Source of the DNA: Umezawaea tangerina
Lineage (GTDB): Bacteria; Actinomycetota; Actinomycetes; Mycobacteriales; Pseudonocardiaceae
Length of the DNA stretch: 64,000 nucleotides
NCBI RefSeq assembly: GCF_003002815.1
Contig: NZ_PVTF01000016.1
Location: 124,001-188,000, forward strand
Direction of reading: 5' to 3'
A program made the translations under genes and the position numbers. The notes beneath the pieces were generated by a model. That model was not told the DNA's origin. It made no database searches and was given only the letters and a program-made list of their open reading frames with translations. This document shows, in pieces, positions 8,456-19,982 of this stretch; positions within the stretch are counted from its first letter, which is position 1, and each line of letters opens with the position of its first letter.

Positions 8456-11400
8456 GTGATCCCCCTGTCCTTCGCCCAGCGCCGGTTGTGGTTCCTCGGT
8501 CAGCTCGGGGAGGGTGTCGCCTACAACGTGCCGTTCGCGGTCCGGTTGCGGGGCGCGCTCAACCGCGAGGCCCTGCGGGTCGCGCTGGCCGACGTCGTCG
8601 CGCGCCACGAGGCGCTGCGCACGGTGTTCCCGGTCGCCGACGACGAGCCGTACCAACGGATCCTGGAGCCCGGCGAGGCGTCACCCGAGCTGACCGTGGT
8701 CGAGCTGGACGAGTCGGGACTGGCCGACGCGCTGACCGGGTTCACCGGCCACCACTTCGACCTCGCCGTCGACCTGCCGATCCGGGCGTGGCTGTTCGGC
8801 GTCGGCGCCGACGAGCACGTGCTCCTGGTGGTGGTGCACCACATCGCGAGCGACGGCTGGTCGATGGGCCCGTTCCTGCGCGACCTCGGCATCGCCTACC
8901 AGTCGCGCTGCGCCGACGACCGGCCGGTGTGGGAGCCGCTGCCGGTGGAGTACGCCGACTACACGTTGTGGCAGCAGGAGCTGCTGGGCGACGCGGACGA
9001 CCCGGAGAGCCTGCTGGCCGCGCAGCTCAAGTACTGGACCGGTGCCCTGGAGGGGATTCCGGGCGAGCTGGCGCTGCCGGTGGACCGGCCGCGGCCCAGC
9101 GCCACCAGCAACCGCGGCGAGGTCCACGGGTTCCGCGTCGACCCCGAGCTGCACACCGCGCTGACCGAGCTGGCCCGCTCGTCGGGCACGACGCTGTTCA
9201 TGGTGCTGCAGGCCGGTGTCGCGGCCCTGCTGACCAGGCTCGGCGCCGGGGACGACGTGCCGGTCGGCTCGGTCGTGGCGGGCCGCACCGACGAGGCGCT
9301 CGACGACCTGGTCGGGTTCTTCGTCAACACGGTGGTGCTGCGCACCGACGTCTCGGGCAACCCCACGTTCAACGACCTGCTGGCACGGGTCCGCGAGACG
9401 GACCTGGCGGCCTACGCCCACCAGGAGATCCCGTTCGAACGGCTCGTCGAGGCCATCAACCCGGCCCGCTCGCTGGCGCGGCACCCGCTGTTCCAGGTGA
9501 TGCTGGTGCTGCAGAACAACAGCAAGGCCGCGCTGGAGTTCCCCGGCCTCGCGGTGAGCCCGGAGATCGTGCGCACCGGCTCGTCGAAGTTCGACCTGAT
9601 GTTCGGCTTCGAGGAGACCTCGGCGGGCATCGGCGGCGCGATCGAGTACGCCACCGACCTGTTCGACCGCTCCACGATCGCCGCGCTCGCCACCCGGCTG
9701 GTCCGGGTGCTCACCCAGGCCGTGCGCGACCCCGACTCCCGCGTCGGCCTGATCGACGTGCTCGACGACGACGAGCGCCGCGTCCTGGGCGTGACGTGGA
9801 ACAGCACGGACGTCGACATCCCGGCCGACCGGTGCCTGCACGAGCTGTTCGAGGAGCAGGCCCACCGCACGCCGGACTCGATCGCGGTGGTCCACGAGGG
9901 CGCCGAGATCGGCTACGGCGAGCTGAACGCGGCCGCGAACCAGCTGGCGCACCACCTGGTGCGGCGCGGGGTGCGCCCCGGCGACCTCGTCGGCGTCTAC
10001 CTCGACCGCGGCCCCGAGCTGGTCGCCGCGCTGCTCGCGGTGCTCAAGGCCGGTGCCGGCTACACCATGCTGGACCCCAAGTTCCCGGCCGACCGGCTCA
10101 CCGGCGTGCTCACCGACGCGGGCGTGCGGACCGTGGTCACCCGCCGCGGCCTGGCGAACCGGCTCGAGGGCGCGCCCGTGGACTGCGTGCGGACCGACCT
10201 GGACGGCGCGCTGATCGGCCGCGAGTCCGCTGGCGACCTGGAGGGCCTCGGCCACCCGGACACCGTCGCCTGCGTCATGTTCACCTCCGGCTCCACCGGC
10301 AAGCCCAAGGGCGTGGCCACCTCGCACCGCGGCCTCGTCGGCACCTACCTCGGCCAGGAGTACCTCCACTTCGGACCGGACGAGGTGTTCCTCCAGTGCT
10401 CGCCGGTCTCCTGGGACGCGTTCGCGCTGGAGGTCTTCGGGCCGCTGCTGCACGGCGGCACCACGGTGTTGCAGGCCGGGCAGAACCCGGAGCCGTCGGT
10501 GATGGCCGCCCTGGTGGCCAAGCACGACGTCACCGCGCTGCAGATGTCCGCGAGCCTGTTCAACTTCATGCTCGACGAGTACCCGGACGTGTTCAAGGTC
10601 GTCCGGCAGGCCATGACCGGCGGCGAGGCGGCCTCGGTCGCGCACGTCGCCAAGGCGCTGCGCGAGTTCCCCGGCATCCGCGTGATCAACGGCTACGGCC
10701 CGGCCGAGAGCATGGGCTTCACCACCGTGCACGAGGTCGTCGAGCCGGACCTGGACCGGCACTCGATCCCGATCGGCAAGCCCATCGGCAACAAGCGCGC
10801 CTACGTGCTGGACCGCTCGCTCGGGCTGACCCCGGTCGGCGTCGTCGGTGAGCTCTACGTCGGCGGTATCGGCCTGGCGCAGGGGTACGTGGGCCGTCCC
10901 GGCCTGACCGCGGAGCGGTTCGTCGCGTCCCCGTTCGGCGGCGGCGAACGCCTCTACCGCACCGGTGACCTCGTCCGGTGGACCGCGCAGGGCGTGCTGG
11001 AGTACATCGGCCGGGTCGACGACCAGGTCAAGGTGCGCGGGTTCCGGGTCGAGCCGGGCGAGATCGAGGCCGCGCTGATGCGGCACGACGCCGTCGGCCA
11101 GGCGGCCGTGCTGGTGCGCGAGGACCGGCCCGGCGACCAGCGGCTCGTCGCCTACGTCGTCGGCGAGGTGGAGTCCGGCGACCTGCGCGACCACCTGACC
11201 GGGCTGCTGCCCGAGCACATGATCCCGTCCGCGTTCGTGGTGCTGGACGCGCTTCCGCTGACACCCAACGGGAAGCTCGACAAGCGGGCGCTGCCAGCGC
11301 CGGACTTCGCGGCGGCGGTCACCGGCCGCAAGCCGCGCACCCCGCAGGAGGAAGTCCTCTGCGGACTGTACGCGGAGGTGCTGGGGCTGCAGGAGGTCGG

Positions 11401-11593
11401 CATCGACGACAGCTTCTTCGACCTGGGCGGCCACTCGCTGCTCGCCACCCGGCTGATCAGCCGCGTGCGCACGGCACTGGGCGTGGAGCTGTCCATCCGG
11501 GCGATCTTCGAGGCGCCCACCGTCGCCGGGCTCGCCGAACGCGTCGGCGGCGCGGCCAAGGCCCGTCCGGCGCTGCGCCGCAGGGCGAGGTAG
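8456..11593 (+). CDS. non-ribosomal peptide synthetase, one module (C-A-T)
   Basis: This is a 1045-residue cytoplasmic NRPS. A condensation domain occupies roughly residues 1-430 (HHIASDG near 128). The adenylation domain spans about 455-960 (TSGSTGKPKG near 610, [15 protein letters not shown]). The carrier domain has its phosphopantetheine serine at S994 (GGHSLL). Hand alignment to GrsA-Phe gives the binding-pocket code DALQMGGGFK, resembling Val-type codes but with Gln where Trp is usual; I would call only a small aliphatic substrate. A condensation domain at the start of the first module suggests an acylated first residue or an upstream donor outside the operon. There is no epimerase or methyltransferase. 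Start is GTG at 8456 with GAGGAG upstream. Confidence 0.93.
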   Translation: MIPLSFAQRRLWFLGQLGEGVAYNVPFAVRLRGALNREALRVALADVVARHEALRTVFPVADDEPYQRILEPGEASPELTVVELDESGLADALTGFTGHHFDLAVDLPIRAWLFGVGADEHVLLVVVHHIASDGWSMGPFLRDLGIAYQSRCADDRPVWEPLPVEYADYTLWQQELLGDADDPESLLAAQLKYWTGALEGIPGELALPVDRPRPSATSNRGEVHGFRVDPELHTALTELARSSGTTLFMVLQAGVAALLTRLGAGDDVPVGSVVAGRTDEALDDLVGFFVNTVVLRTDVSGNPTFNDLLARVRETDLAAYAHQEIPFERLVEAINPARSLARHPLFQVMLVLQNNSKAALEFPGLAVSPEIVRTGSSKFDLMFGFEETSAGIGGAIEYATDLFDRSTIAALATRLVRVLTQAVRDPDSRVGLIDVLDDDERRVLGVTWNSTDVDIPADRCLHELFEEQAHRTPDSIAVVHEGAEIGYGELNAAANQLAHHLVRRGVRPGDLVGVYLDRGPELVAALLAVLKAGAGYTMLDPKFPADRLTGVLTDAGVRTVVTRRGLANRLEGAPVDCVRTDLDGALIGRESAGDLEGLGHPDTVACVMFTSGSTGKPKGVATSHRGLVGTYLGQEYLHFGPDEVFLQCSPVSWDAFALEVFGPLLHGGTTVLQAGQNPEPSVMAALVAKHDVTALQMSASLFNFMLDEYPDVFKVVRQAMTGGEAASVAHVAKALREFPGIRVINGYGPAESMGFTTVHEVVEPDLDRHSIPIGKPIGNKRAYVLDRSLGLTPVGVVGELYVGGIGLAQGYVGRPGLTAERFVASPFGGGERLYRTGDLVRWTAQGVLEYIGRVDDQVKVRGFRVEPGEIEAALMRHDAVGQAAVLVREDRPGDQRLVAYVVGEVESGDLRDHLTGLLPEHMIPSAFVVLDALPLTPNGKLDKRALPAPDFAAAVTGRKPRTPQEEVLCGLYAEVLGLQEVGIDDSFFDLGGHSLLATRLISRVRTALGVELSIRAIFEAPTVAGLAERVGGAAKARPALRRRAR

Positions 11594-11602
11594 GAGGAGA
11601 TC

Positions 11603-14600
11603 ATGGTTCCGCTGTCCCACGCGCAACGACGGCTGTGGTTCCTCAGCCGGTTCGAGACCGGATCCGCCTACCACGTGCCGTTCACCCTCCGGCTGCGCGG
11701 CGCCGTGGACGTCGGCGCGCTCCGGACGGCGGTGGCCGACGTGGCGGCCAGGCACGAGGTGCTCCGCACGGTGTTCCCCGACGTGAACGGGGTACCGGAG
11801 CAGCGGGTCCTCGACACCGCCCCGGAGCTGCGGGTCGAGCCCTACTCGGCGGAGGCGGTGCGGGCCGCGGCGGCGCTGCCGTTCGACCTCGCCGTCGACC
11901 TGCCGCTGCGGACGTGGCTCTTCGAGGTCGGGCCCGAGGAGCGGGTGCTGCTGGTGGTGGTGCACCACATCGCCAGCGACGGCTGGTCGATGGGGCTGCT
12001 GCTGGCCGGGCTCGCCGAGGCCTACGACGCCCGGCGGCACGGGCGGGCACCGGACTGGGAGCCGCTGCCCGTCCAGTACGCCGACTACACCCTGTGGCAG
12101 CTGGAGGTGCTCGGCGAGGAGGACGACCCGGACAGCGCGGTCTCCCGGCAGCTCGGCCACTGGACGCGGGTCCTGGCCGACCTGCCCGACGAGCTGGCGC
12201 TGCCCGCCGACCGGCCGCGGTCCGCGGAGTCGTCCGGTGGGTGCGGGCTGGTGCCGGTCCGGGTGTCCGCCGCGACCGGGGACGCGTTGGCGGAGCTGGC
12301 CCGCGACACCGGCGCCACGACGTTCATGGTGCTCCAGGCCGCGGTGGCGGTGCTGCTGGCCGAGCTCGGGGCGGGGGACGACATCCCGCTCGGCACGGCC
12401 GTCGCGGGCCGCACCGACGAGGCGCTCGACGAGCTGATCGGGTTCTTCGTCAACACGGTGGTGCTGCGCACCGACGTCTCCGGCGACCCGACCTTCCGCG
12501 AGCTGCTGGCACGGGTGCGCGAGCTGGACCTGACCGCGTTCGGCAACGCGGACGTGCCGTTCGAGCGGCTGGTGGAAGCGCTCAACCCGACCAGGTCGAT
12601 GGCGCGGCACCCGCTGTTCCAGGTGATGCTGGTGCTGCAGAACAACTCCGACGGCGACGTCAGCTTCCCCGGCACCGACGCCGACGTGGAGCCGGTCGGC
12701 GCGCACTCCTCGCGGTTCGACCTGACGGTGAACCTGAAGGAGCGCGCCACCGGGATCGAGGGGGTGCTGGAGTACTCCACCGACCTGTTCGACCACGGCA
12801 CCGCCGAACGGCTCGCCGCCCGCTTCGCCCTGGTGCTGGACCAGGTCGCCGCCGCGCCGGACGCGCCCGTCGGCACCGTGGACGTGCTGCTGCCCGGCGA
12901 ACGCGAACGGCTGCTGGCCGACACCGGGGCCGCCATCCCGGACTGGTGCGTGCACGAGCTCGTCGAGGAGCACGCCCGCCGCACGCCGCACGCGGTCGCG
13001 CTGGTCTTCGGCGACGAGAGCGTCACCTACGCCGAGCTGAACGCGCGGGCCAACCGCTTCGCGCACGAGCTGATCGCCGACGGCGTCCGCCGCGACGAGC
13101 TGGTCGGCGTGTGCGTGGAGCGCGGACCCGACTTCGTGGTCGCGCTGCTGGCCGTGCTCAAGACCGGCGCCGGGTACCTGCCGCTGGACCCGTCGCACCC
13201 GGCCGAGCGGATCAGGGCCGTGCTGGAGGAGGCCGGTGCGCACCGGGTCGTCACGGCGGTCCCGGACGTGTCGGCGCGCAGCCCGTACGACCCGGTCCTG
13301 GACGTCGACCCGCGCGGGATCGCCTGCGTGCTCTACACGTCCGGCTCGACCGGCGTCCCCAAGGGCGCCATGGGGTCGCACCGCTCGGTGGTGCGGACGT
13401 TCTTCGGCCAGTCGTACGTCCACTTCGGACGCGACGAGGTGTTCCTCCAGTGCGCGCCGGTGTCCTGGGACGCGGCGGTGCTGGAGCTGTTCGGCGCGCT
13501 GCTGCACGGCGGCACGTGCGTGCTGGCGCCGGGGCAGACCCCCGACCCGGCCGAGGTCGAGCGGCTGGTCGAGCGGCACGGAATCACCACGCTGTGGCTG
13601 TCCGCCGGGCTGTTCGCGGTGATGGTCGACCTGCACCCCTCGGTCTTCGGCCGGGTCCGCCAGGTGCTGACCGGCGGGGACGCGCCGTCGGTCGCGCACG
13701 TGGTGCGGGCCCGCGCGGACTTCCCGGACCTGCGGCTGGTGCACGGGTACGGGCCGGTGGAGAGCATGGTGTTCGCCACCGCGCACGAGGTCACCGCCGC
13801 CGACACCGCCGTGGTCCCGATCGGCACCCCGCTGGGCAACACCTCCGTGCACGTGCTGGACGGCCGGCTGCGGCTGGTGCCGCCCGGTGTGGTCGGCGAG
13901 GTGTACGTGGGCGGCATCGGGCTGGCCGAGGGGTACCTGGGCAGGCCGCGGCTGAGCGCGGAGCGGTTCGTGGCCTCGCCCTTCGGTGCAGGGGAACGGC
14001 TCTACCGCACCGGCGACCTCGCCCGCTGGACGTCGGCGGGAGTGCTGGAGTTCGTGGGCCGAGCCGACGACCAGGTCAAGATCCGCGGGTTCCGGGTGGA
14101 GCCCGGCGAGGTCGAGGCCGTGCTGGCCGCGCACCCGGCGGTGTCCCGCGCCGCGGTCGTCGTGCGGCCGGACTCCGCGGGGCAGAAGCAGCTCGTCGCC
14201 TACGCGGTCGCCTCGACCGACCCTGGCGCGCTCACCGAGCACCTGGCGTCGGTGCTGCCCTCGCACCTGGTGCCCGCCGCCATGCTGGTGCTCGACGCGT
14301 TGCCGTTGACCGCCAACGGGAAGCTCGACCGGGCCGCGCTGCCCGAACCCGACTTCGCCGCCGCGGTGGGCGGCCGGGCGCCGCGCACGGTCCGCGAGGA
14401 GATCCTCTGCGGACTGTTCGCCGAGGTGCTTGGTCTGCCCGCGGTCGGCGCGGACGACAGCTTCTTCGCGCTGGGCGGCCATTCCCTGCTGGCGACCAGG
14501 CTGGTCAGCCGGGTGCGGTCGGCGTTCGACGCCGAGGTGTCGATCCGCGCGGTGTTCGAGGCACCGACCCCGGCCCGGCTGGCCGCGCGGCTCGACGGCC

Positions 14601-17600
14601 CGAGCGCACGGCTCGCGCTGCGTCCGGTGGAGCGGCCCGAGCGGCCGCCGCTCTCGTTCGCCCAGCAGCGGCTGTGGTTCCTGGCCGAGCTCGGCGAGAG
14701 GTCCGCCTACAACGTGCCGTTCGCGCTGCGGCTGCGCGGGGAGCTGGACATCGCCGCGCTCGGCGCCGCGCTCAACGACGTGTCGGCGCGGCACGAGGCG
14801 CTCCGCACGGTGTTCCCGGTCGTGGACGACGAGCCCTACCAGCACGTGCACCCGGTCGGGATGGTGCCGCTGGAGGTGGCCTCCTACTCGGCCGCCGCGG
14901 TGGACTCGGCGGCCTGGTACGAGTTCGACCTGGCCACCGAGCTGCCGATCAGGGCCACCGTGCTGGAGGTCGGGCGGCGTGAGCACGTGCTCGTGCTGGT
15001 GCTGCACCACATCGCGTGCGACGGCTGGTCGCTGGGCCCGCTGCTCGGCGACCTCGGCACCGCCTACGAGGCCCGCCGCCGGGGTGTCGCGCCGGACTGG
15101 TCGCCGCTGCCCGTCGGGTACGTGGACTACGCGCTGTGGCAACGGGACCTGCTCGCCGAGGACGACCAGGTCGGCTACTGGACCTCGGTCCTGGCCGACC
15201 TGCCGGAGGAGCTGGCGCTGCCCGTCGACCGGCCGCGGCCCGCGACACCGGGCGCCGACGCCGGTCTCGTGCCGGTGCGCTGGGACGCCACTACCCGCGC
15301 CGGGCTGCTGGACCTGGCCCGCGCCACCGGGACGACGCTGTTCATGGTGCTCCAGGCCGGTCTGGCGGTGCTGCTGTCCAGGATGGGCGCCGGTGACGAC
15401 CTGCCGATCGGCACACCGGTCGCCGGGCGCACCGACGAGGCGCTCGACGACGTGGTCGGGTTCTTCGTGAACACCCTGGTGCTGCGCACCGACACCTCCG
15501 GCGACCCGAGCTTCCGGGCGCTGCTGGACCGGGTGCGCGACACCGACCTGTCCGCGTTCGGGCACGCGGACGTGCCGTTCGAGCGGCTGGTGGAAGCGCT
15601 CAACCCGACCAGGTCGATGGCGCGGCACCCGCTGTTCCAGGTGATGCTGGTGCTGCAGAACAACGCCGGCGCGTCGCTGGAGTTCCCCGGTGTCGAGGTG
15701 ACCGCGGAGCCGGTGGAGGGCGGGGCGGGCAAGTTCGACCTGAACCTCAGCCTCGGCGAGACCCCGGACGGGCTGGAGGGCGTGCTGCAGTACCGCGCGG
15801 ACCTCTTCGACCGCGGCACGGCCGAGGCGCTGGTGGCGCGGCTGGCCGCGGTGCTCGCGCAGGTCGTGGCGGACCCGGACCTGCCGGTCGGCGCGGTGGA
15901 CGTGCTGCTGCCGGGGGAGCGGGAGTCGGTCCTGGTGGAGTGGAACCGCACCGACCACCCCGTGCCCGCGCTGTCGGTGCCGGAGCTGGTCGAGGCGCAG
16001 GTCCGCCGCACCCCCGCCGCGACCGCCGTGGTCGACGGGGACACCCGGCTGTCCTACGCGGAGCTGAACGCGCGGGCGAACCGGCTGGCGCGGTCGCTGG
16101 TCGCGGCGGGCGCCGGACCGGAGCGGCGGGTGGCGCTGGTGCTGCCGCGGTCGGCCGACCTGGTCGTCGCGCTGCTCGCGGTGCTCAAGACCGGCGCCGC
16201 CTACGTCCCGGTGGAGGTCGACTACCCGGCCGACCGGATCGCCTACCTGCTGTCGGACGCGGACCCGGTGCTGGTGCTGGACTCCGTTGAGGTCCCGGAC
16301 TGCCCCGACACCGACCTCACCGACGCCGACCGGCTCACGCCGCTGCTGCCGGGGCACCCGGCCTACGTGATCTACACGTCCGGGTCGACCGGCAGGCCCA
16401 AGGGCGTGGTCGTGTCGCACGCGTCCGTGGTCGACTACCTGGCCTGGGCCGGCGACACCTACCCGAGCGCGCGCGGCGAGTCGCTGTTCCACTCGCCGAT
16501 CGCGTTCGACCTGACGGTCACCGCCGTGCACGTGCCGCTGACCGTCGGCGGCACGGTGCGGGTCACGCCGCTGGAGGGCGCGGGCGACTTCGCCTGCGGG
16601 CTGCTCAAGGCCACCCCCAGCCACCTGGCGCTGCTGGAGGAGCTGCCGGACGGGTTCTCGCCGACCGGCGACCTCGTGGTCGGCGGCGAACAGCTCCTCG
16701 GCGAGGTCCTCGACCGGTGGCGGGAGCGGCACCCGACCGCGACCGTCGTCAACGAGTACGGCCCCACCGAGGCGACCGTCGGCTGCACGTGGTCCGTGGT
16801 GCGGCCGGGGGAGTCGGTGCGGCCCGGTGCCGTGCCGATCGGGAGGCCCGCGTGGAACACGCGGGTGCACGTGCTGGACGCGGTGCTGCGTCCGGTGCCG
16901 GTCGGGGTCGTCGGCGAGCTGCACGTCGCCGGTGACGGGCTGGCGCGGGGCTACCTGGACCGGCCGGGGCTGACCGCCGCCCGGTTCGTGGCCTCGCCGT
17001 TCGGCGCGGGGGAGCGGATGTACCGCACCGGCGACCTGGTCCGGTGGCTGCCGTCCGGGGAGCTCGAGTACCTCGGACGGGTCGACGACCAGGTGAAGCT
17101 GCGCGGGTTCCGGGTGGAGCTCGGCGAGGTCGAGGCCGCCCTCACCTCGTGCCCGGAGGTCGCGCAAGCCGCCGCCGCCGTCCGCGCCGACCGGCAGCAG
17201 CTGGTCGCCTACGTCGTCCCCTCGGGCGAAGGGGTCGACACGGGGCTGCTGCGCAAGCGCCTGGCCGACGTCCTGCCGCAGCACCTGGTGCCGTCGGCCT
17301 GCGTCGTGCTGGACGCGTTGCCGTTGACGCCCAACGGCAAGCTCGACCGCGCGGCGCTGCCCGCACCGGAGCACACCGGTGGCGGGCGCGCCGCGCGGAC
17401 CCCGCGCGAGGAAGCCCTGCTGGGCCTGTACGAGGAGGTGCTGGGGGTGTCCGGAGTGGACATCGACAGCTCGTTCTTCGACCTGGGCGGCCATTCGCTG
17501 CTGGCCGTGCGGCTGATCGGGCGGATCAGGGCGGTGCTCGGCGCGGAGCCGAGCATCCGCGACCTGTTCGAGTCGCCCTCGGTCGTGGAGCTGGCGCCGC

Positions 17601-18325
17601 GGCTGGACGGCGGTGCGGGCGACCCGCTCGCGGTGCTGCTCCCGTTGCGCGCCAACGGTTCCGGCTCGCCGTTGTTCTGCGTGCACCCGGCGGCCGGGAT
17701 CAGCTGGGTGTACTCCGGTCTGCTGCGGCACGTGGACTGCCCGGTGTACGGGTTGCAGTCCCGCGGCCTCACCGAGCCCGACGCGCGCGGTGCCTCGGCC
17801 GACGAGGTCGTGAAGGACTACCTGGAGCGGATCCGGGAGGTCCAGCCCGAGGGCCCCTACCGGCTGCTCGGGTGGTCGTTCGGCGGCGGGATGGCGCACC
17901 TGCTCGCGGAACGGCTGCGCGCCGAGGGCGAGGAGGTGTCGCTGCTCGCCGTGCTGGACGGCTACCCGACCCGCGTCGACCCGTCGGTGCCACCGCTGGT
18001 CCCGGAGGACCCCGCGGCGCTGGAGGCGATGGTCCGGTCCCTCGGGCACGAGCCTTCGGTGCCCGGTGTGCCCCTGGAGGCGCTGGTCACGGTGTTCGCG
18101 CAGAACGTGAACCTGATGAGCACGGTGGCCAGCGGTCGCTACGACGGCGCGATGCTGTTCTTCGGCGCCATCGCGGACAAGGGCCCCGGCTCGCCCGCGC
18201 CCTCGGACTGGGAGCCGCACGTGGGCTCCCTCGAAGTCCGGCTCGTCGACTGCTCGCACGGCGAGATGACCGACCCGGTGGCGCTCGACGTCGTCGGTCC
18301 GGTCCTCGCCGAGCGGCTGCGGTGA
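11603..18325 (+). CDS. non-ribosomal peptide synthetase, two modules plus thioesterase (C-A-T-C-A-T-TE)
   Basis: 2240 residues. Module one has HHIASDG near 121, [10 protein letters not shown] near 580 and carrier S961. Module two has HHIACDG near 1135, [10 protein letters not shown] near 1591 and carrier S1965. A type I thioesterase ends the chain with GWSFGG (S2092), an LDGYP acid segment and a CSHGEM histidine segment. Hand-read pocket codes are DALWLGGVFK (Val-like) and DLTKVGEVGK, which matches the Asn signature. The second code fits the asparagine-synthetase-like and mutase genes upstream, so 3-methyl-Asn (or Asn) is the likely last residue. Together with the preceding NRPS the line would build a tripeptide released by the thioesterase. 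ATG at 11603 follows AGGAGG and lies 9 bp after the previous stop. Confidence 0.93.
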   Translation: MVPLSHAQRRLWFLSRFETGSAYHVPFTLRLRGAVDVGALRTAVADVAARHEVLRTVFPDVNGVPEQRVLDTAPELRVEPYSAEAVRAAAALPFDLAVDLPLRTWLFEVGPEERVLLVVVHHIASDGWSMGLLLAGLAEAYDARRHGRAPDWEPLPVQYADYTLWQLEVLGEEDDPDSAVSRQLGHWTRVLADLPDELALPADRPRSAESSGGCGLVPVRVSAATGDALAELARDTGATTFMVLQAAVAVLLAELGAGDDIPLGTAVAGRTDEALDELIGFFVNTVVLRTDVSGDPTFRELLARVRELDLTAFGNADVPFERLVEALNPTRSMARHPLFQVMLVLQNNSDGDVSFPGTDADVEPVGAHSSRFDLTVNLKERATGIEGVLEYSTDLFDHGTAERLAARFALVLDQVAAAPDAPVGTVDVLLPGERERLLADTGAAIPDWCVHELVEEHARRTPHAVALVFGDESVTYAELNARANRFAHELIADGVRRDELVGVCVERGPDFVVALLAVLKTGAGYLPLDPSHPAERIRAVLEEAGAHRVVTAVPDVSARSPYDPVLDVDPRGIACVLYTSGSTGVPKGAMGSHRSVVRTFFGQSYVHFGRDEVFLQCAPVSWDAAVLELFGALLHGGTCVLAPGQTPDPAEVERLVERHGITTLWLSAGLFAVMVDLHPSVFGRVRQVLTGGDAPSVAHVVRARADFPDLRLVHGYGPVESMVFATAHEVTAADTAVVPIGTPLGNTSVHVLDGRLRLVPPGVVGEVYVGGIGLAEGYLGRPRLSAERFVASPFGAGERLYRTGDLARWTSAGVLEFVGRADDQVKIRGFRVEPGEVEAVLAAHPAVSRAAVVVRPDSAGQKQLVAYAVASTDPGALTEHLASVLPSHLVPAAMLVLDALPLTANGKLDRAALPEPDFAAAVGGRAPRTVREEILCGLFAEVLGLPAVGADDSFFALGGHSLLATRLVSRVRSAFDAEVSIRAVFEAPTPARLAARLDGPSARLALRPVERPERPPLSFAQQRLWFLAELGERSAYNVPFALRLRGELDIAALGAALNDVSARHEALRTVFPVVDDEPYQHVHPVGMVPLEVASYSAAAVDSAAWYEFDLATELPIRATVLEVGRREHVLVLVLHHIACDGWSLGPLLGDLGTAYEARRRGVAPDWSPLPVGYVDYALWQRDLLAEDDQVGYWTSVLADLPEELALPVDRPRPATPGADAGLVPVRWDATTRAGLLDLARATGTTLFMVLQAGLAVLLSRMGAGDDLPIGTPVAGRTDEALDDVVGFFVNTLVLRTDTSGDPSFRALLDRVRDTDLSAFGHADVPFERLVEALNPTRSMARHPLFQVMLVLQNNAGASLEFPGVEVTAEPVEGGAGKFDLNLSLGETPDGLEGVLQYRADLFDRGTAEALVARLAAVLAQVVADPDLPVGAVDVLLPGERESVLVEWNRTDHPVPALSVPELVEAQVRRTPAATAVVDGDTRLSYAELNARANRLARSLVAAGAGPERRVALVLPRSADLVVALLAVLKTGAAYVPVEVDYPADRIAYLLSDADPVLVLDSVEVPDCPDTDLTDADRLTPLLPGHPAYVIYTSGSTGRPKGVVVSHASVVDYLAWAGDTYPSARGESLFHSPIAFDLTVTAVHVPLTVGGTVRVTPLEGAGDFACGLLKATPSHLALLEELPDGFSPTGDLVVGGEQLLGEVLDRWRERHPTATVVNEYGPTEATVGCTWSVVRPGESVRPGAVPIGRPAWNTRVHVLDAVLRPVPVGVVGELHVAGDGLARGYLDRPGLTAARFVASPFGAGERMYRTGDLVRWLPSGELEYLGRVDDQVKLRGFRVELGEVEAALTSCPEVAQAAAAVRADRQQLVAYVVPSGEGVDTGLLRKRLADVLPQHLVPSACVVLDALPLTPNGKLDRAALPAPEHTGGGRAARTPREEALLGLYEEVLGVSGVDIDSSFFDLGGHSLLAVRLIGRIRAVLGAEPSIRDLFESPSVVELAPRLDGGAGDPLAVLLPLRANGSGSPLFCVHPAAGISWVYSGLLRHVDCPVYGLQSRGLTEPDARGASADEVVKDYLERIREVQPEGPYRLLGWSFGGGMAHLLAERLRAEGEEVSLLAVLDGYPTRVDPSVPPLVPEDPAALEAMVRSLGHEPSVPGVPLEALVTVFAQNVNLMSTVASGRYDGAMLFFGAIADKGPGSPAPSDWEPHVGSLEVRLVDCSHGEMTDPVALDVVGPVLAERLR

Positions 18326-18462
18326 TCGGTTTGTCCGGACTCGGACCACCCGATAGCGGGAATCAGCCGTTCGAGGGGTGGCGGCGGGGAGCCAGGTGGG
18401 CACACTGAGCGTGTTCGCCTGACTACCCCTGCATGGTCAGGCCCGCACGAGAGGTGTTCCCT

Positions 18463-19776
18463 GTGCGACCGAAATCCCTGCTCACCACCGCGCTGGTGGC
18501 GGCCGCGCTCGTCGTTCCCACGACGGCGCAGGCCGCCCCGGCGGGAGTCCCCTACGTCTGGCGGGTGCCGGTCTCCTCGGCCGCCCAGGCACACCAGCTC
18601 GACCATGCCGGTTTCGACGTGGCCGAGTCGGAGGACGGTGCCGCGTTCGTCATCGGCGACACCACCGAGGCCACCCGGCTGCGCCAGGCCGGCTTCAAGC
18701 CGACCCGCTTCGACACCGTGTACAAGGACATCGCGCCCGGCAAGGCCGACGTCGGCACGGCCTCGTTCTACGGCGGCTACAAGACCGCCGCCGAGCAGGA
18801 GGCCCACCTCAACTCCGTCGCCTCCGCCCACCCGGACCTCACCACCCAGTACGACATCGGCGACTCCTGGCGCAAGACCCAGGGCCTGAGCACCGGCCAC
18901 GACATCAAGGCCATCTGCATCACCAAGAAGCAGGCGGGCGACTGCGCCCGCACCCCGAACTCCACCAAGCCCAGGTTCTCCATCATCGCCCAGATCCACG
19001 CCCGCGAGCTCTCCACCGGCGAGCTCGCCTCCCGCTGGATCGACTACCTGGTCGACGGTTACGGCACGGACGCCGACGCCACCACCATCCTCGACACCAC
19101 CGAGGTCTGGGTCGTCCCCGTCGCCAACCCCGACGGCGTCGACCTCGTCGCGGCCGGCGGCAACAGCCCCAGGTTGCAACGAAAGAACGCCAACAACTCC
19201 AGGGGCTCCTGCTCCGGCACCAACATCGGCATCGACCTGAACCGCAACTCGTCCTTCAAGTGGGGCGGCGACTCCAACTCCGCCTGCTCGGAGACCTACC
19301 AGGGCACCGCCGCCAAGTCCGAACCCGAGACCGCCGCCCTCGAAAGCCTCTTCAGCTCCATCTACCCCGACCAGCGCGACAGCTCCGACACCGCCCCCGC
19401 CCCCACCACGGCCAGGGGCACCATGATCACCCTGCACAGCTACGGCAACGACATCATCATCCCCTGGGGCTGGAGCCAGACCAAGGCCCCCAACGACGCC
19501 CAGATGCGCGCCTTCGGCAAGAAAATGGCCGCCTACAACGGCTACCTCGTCGGCACCAACGCCGAAACCGTCGGCTACGACACCACCGGCACCACCGACG
19601 ACTACACCTACGGCGTCCTCGGCGTAGCCAGCGTCACCTTCGAGGTCGGCGCCTCCAGCGGCACCTGCGGCGGCTTCTTCCCCGCCTACTCCTGCGTCTC
19701 CAGCACCTTCTGGCCCAAGAACAAGGGTGCCTTCGTAGTAGCAGCAAAATCCGCCGCCGCCCCCTACCAAAGCTAA
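18463..19776 (+). CDS. secreted zinc carboxypeptidase, M14 family
   Basis: This 437-residue extracellular metallocarboxypeptidase starts at GTG 18463 (GAGAGG upstream), giving a signal peptide ending TTAQAAP. The zinc ligands are H179 and E182 in IHARELS. GIDLNRN carries the Asn-Arg substrate clamp, LHSYG the third zinc ligand, and VTFEVG the catalytic Glu. A propeptide of about 80 residues precedes the catalytic domain. An upstream ATG at 18433 lacks a ribosome-binding site and would lengthen the signal peptide unnaturally. The gene is separated from the NRPS by 137 bp and is followed by a strong hairpin, so it is its own transcription unit and probably a degradative enzyme unrelated to the cluster. 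Its 3' third is unusually C-rich in third positions. Confidence 0.92.
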   Translation: MRPKSLLTTALVAAALVVPTTAQAAPAGVPYVWRVPVSSAAQAHQLDHAGFDVAESEDGAAFVIGDTTEATRLRQAGFKPTRFDTVYKDIAPGKADVGTASFYGGYKTAAEQEAHLNSVASAHPDLTTQYDIGDSWRKTQGLSTGHDIKAICITKKQAGDCARTPNSTKPRFSIIAQIHARELSTGELASRWIDYLVDGYGTDADATTILDTTEVWVVPVANPDGVDLVAAGGNSPRLQRKNANNSRGSCSGTNIGIDLNRNSSFKWGGDSNSACSETYQGTAAKSEPETAALESLFSSIYPDQRDSSDTAPAPTTARGTMITLHSYGNDIIIPWGWSQTKAPNDAQMRAFGKKMAAYNGYLVGTNAETVGYDTTGTTDDYTYGVLGVASVTFEVGASSGTCGGFFPAYSCVSSTFWPKNKGAFVVAAKSAAAPYQS

Positions 19777-19788
19777 AACCAACCACCC

Positions 19789-19822
19789 GGGCTGCGTCCG
19801 GCCACTTCCCCGGACGCAGCCC
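19789..19822 (+). terminator. hairpin terminator of the M14 carboxypeptidase gene
   Basis: A perfect 13-bp stem (19789-19801 with 19810-19822, GGGCTGCGTCCGG arm) and an 8-base loop start 12 bp after the stop codon. No T run follows, as is common for actinomycete terminators. Confidence 0.8.
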
Positions 19823-19844
19823 ACCCACCTACCCACCCCTGCTT

Positions 19845-19948
19845 TGTCCGACGCGCAGCGAGGATGCCTTCCCTGTCCGACGCGCAGCGAGGATGCCTTC
19901 CCTGTCCGACGCGCAGCGAGGATGCCCTGTCCGACGCGCAGCCGAGGA
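19845..19948. repeat. four-copy tandem repeat, 29-bp unit
   Basis: TGTCCGACGCGCAGC begins at 19845, 19874, 19903 and 19928. The first three copies follow a 29-bp period and are nearly identical; the last is 25 bp away because TTCC is lost, and its 3' end diverges. It lies just after the carboxypeptidase terminator in a gap without genes. Two other arrays of similar period but different sequence occur at 43592 and 54582. Confidence 0.9.
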
Positions 19949-19982
19949 TCCGCAGTTGGGCGCAGCCCGCCAGCGCGCATCC

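Noticed and set aside
8681-18403. 3240-codon open frame on the minus strand
   Set aside because: It is exactly antisense to the two NRPS genes and consists of His/Arg/Val/Gln shadow sequence, a known artefact of high GC.
18433-18462. ATG start for the M14 carboxypeptidase
   Set aside because: No ribosome-binding site, and it would put ten extra residues before a normal signal peptide; GTG 18463 has GAGAGG.
19845-19948. CRISPR array
   Set aside because: The copies are contiguous tandem units without spacers, and no cas gene is present.
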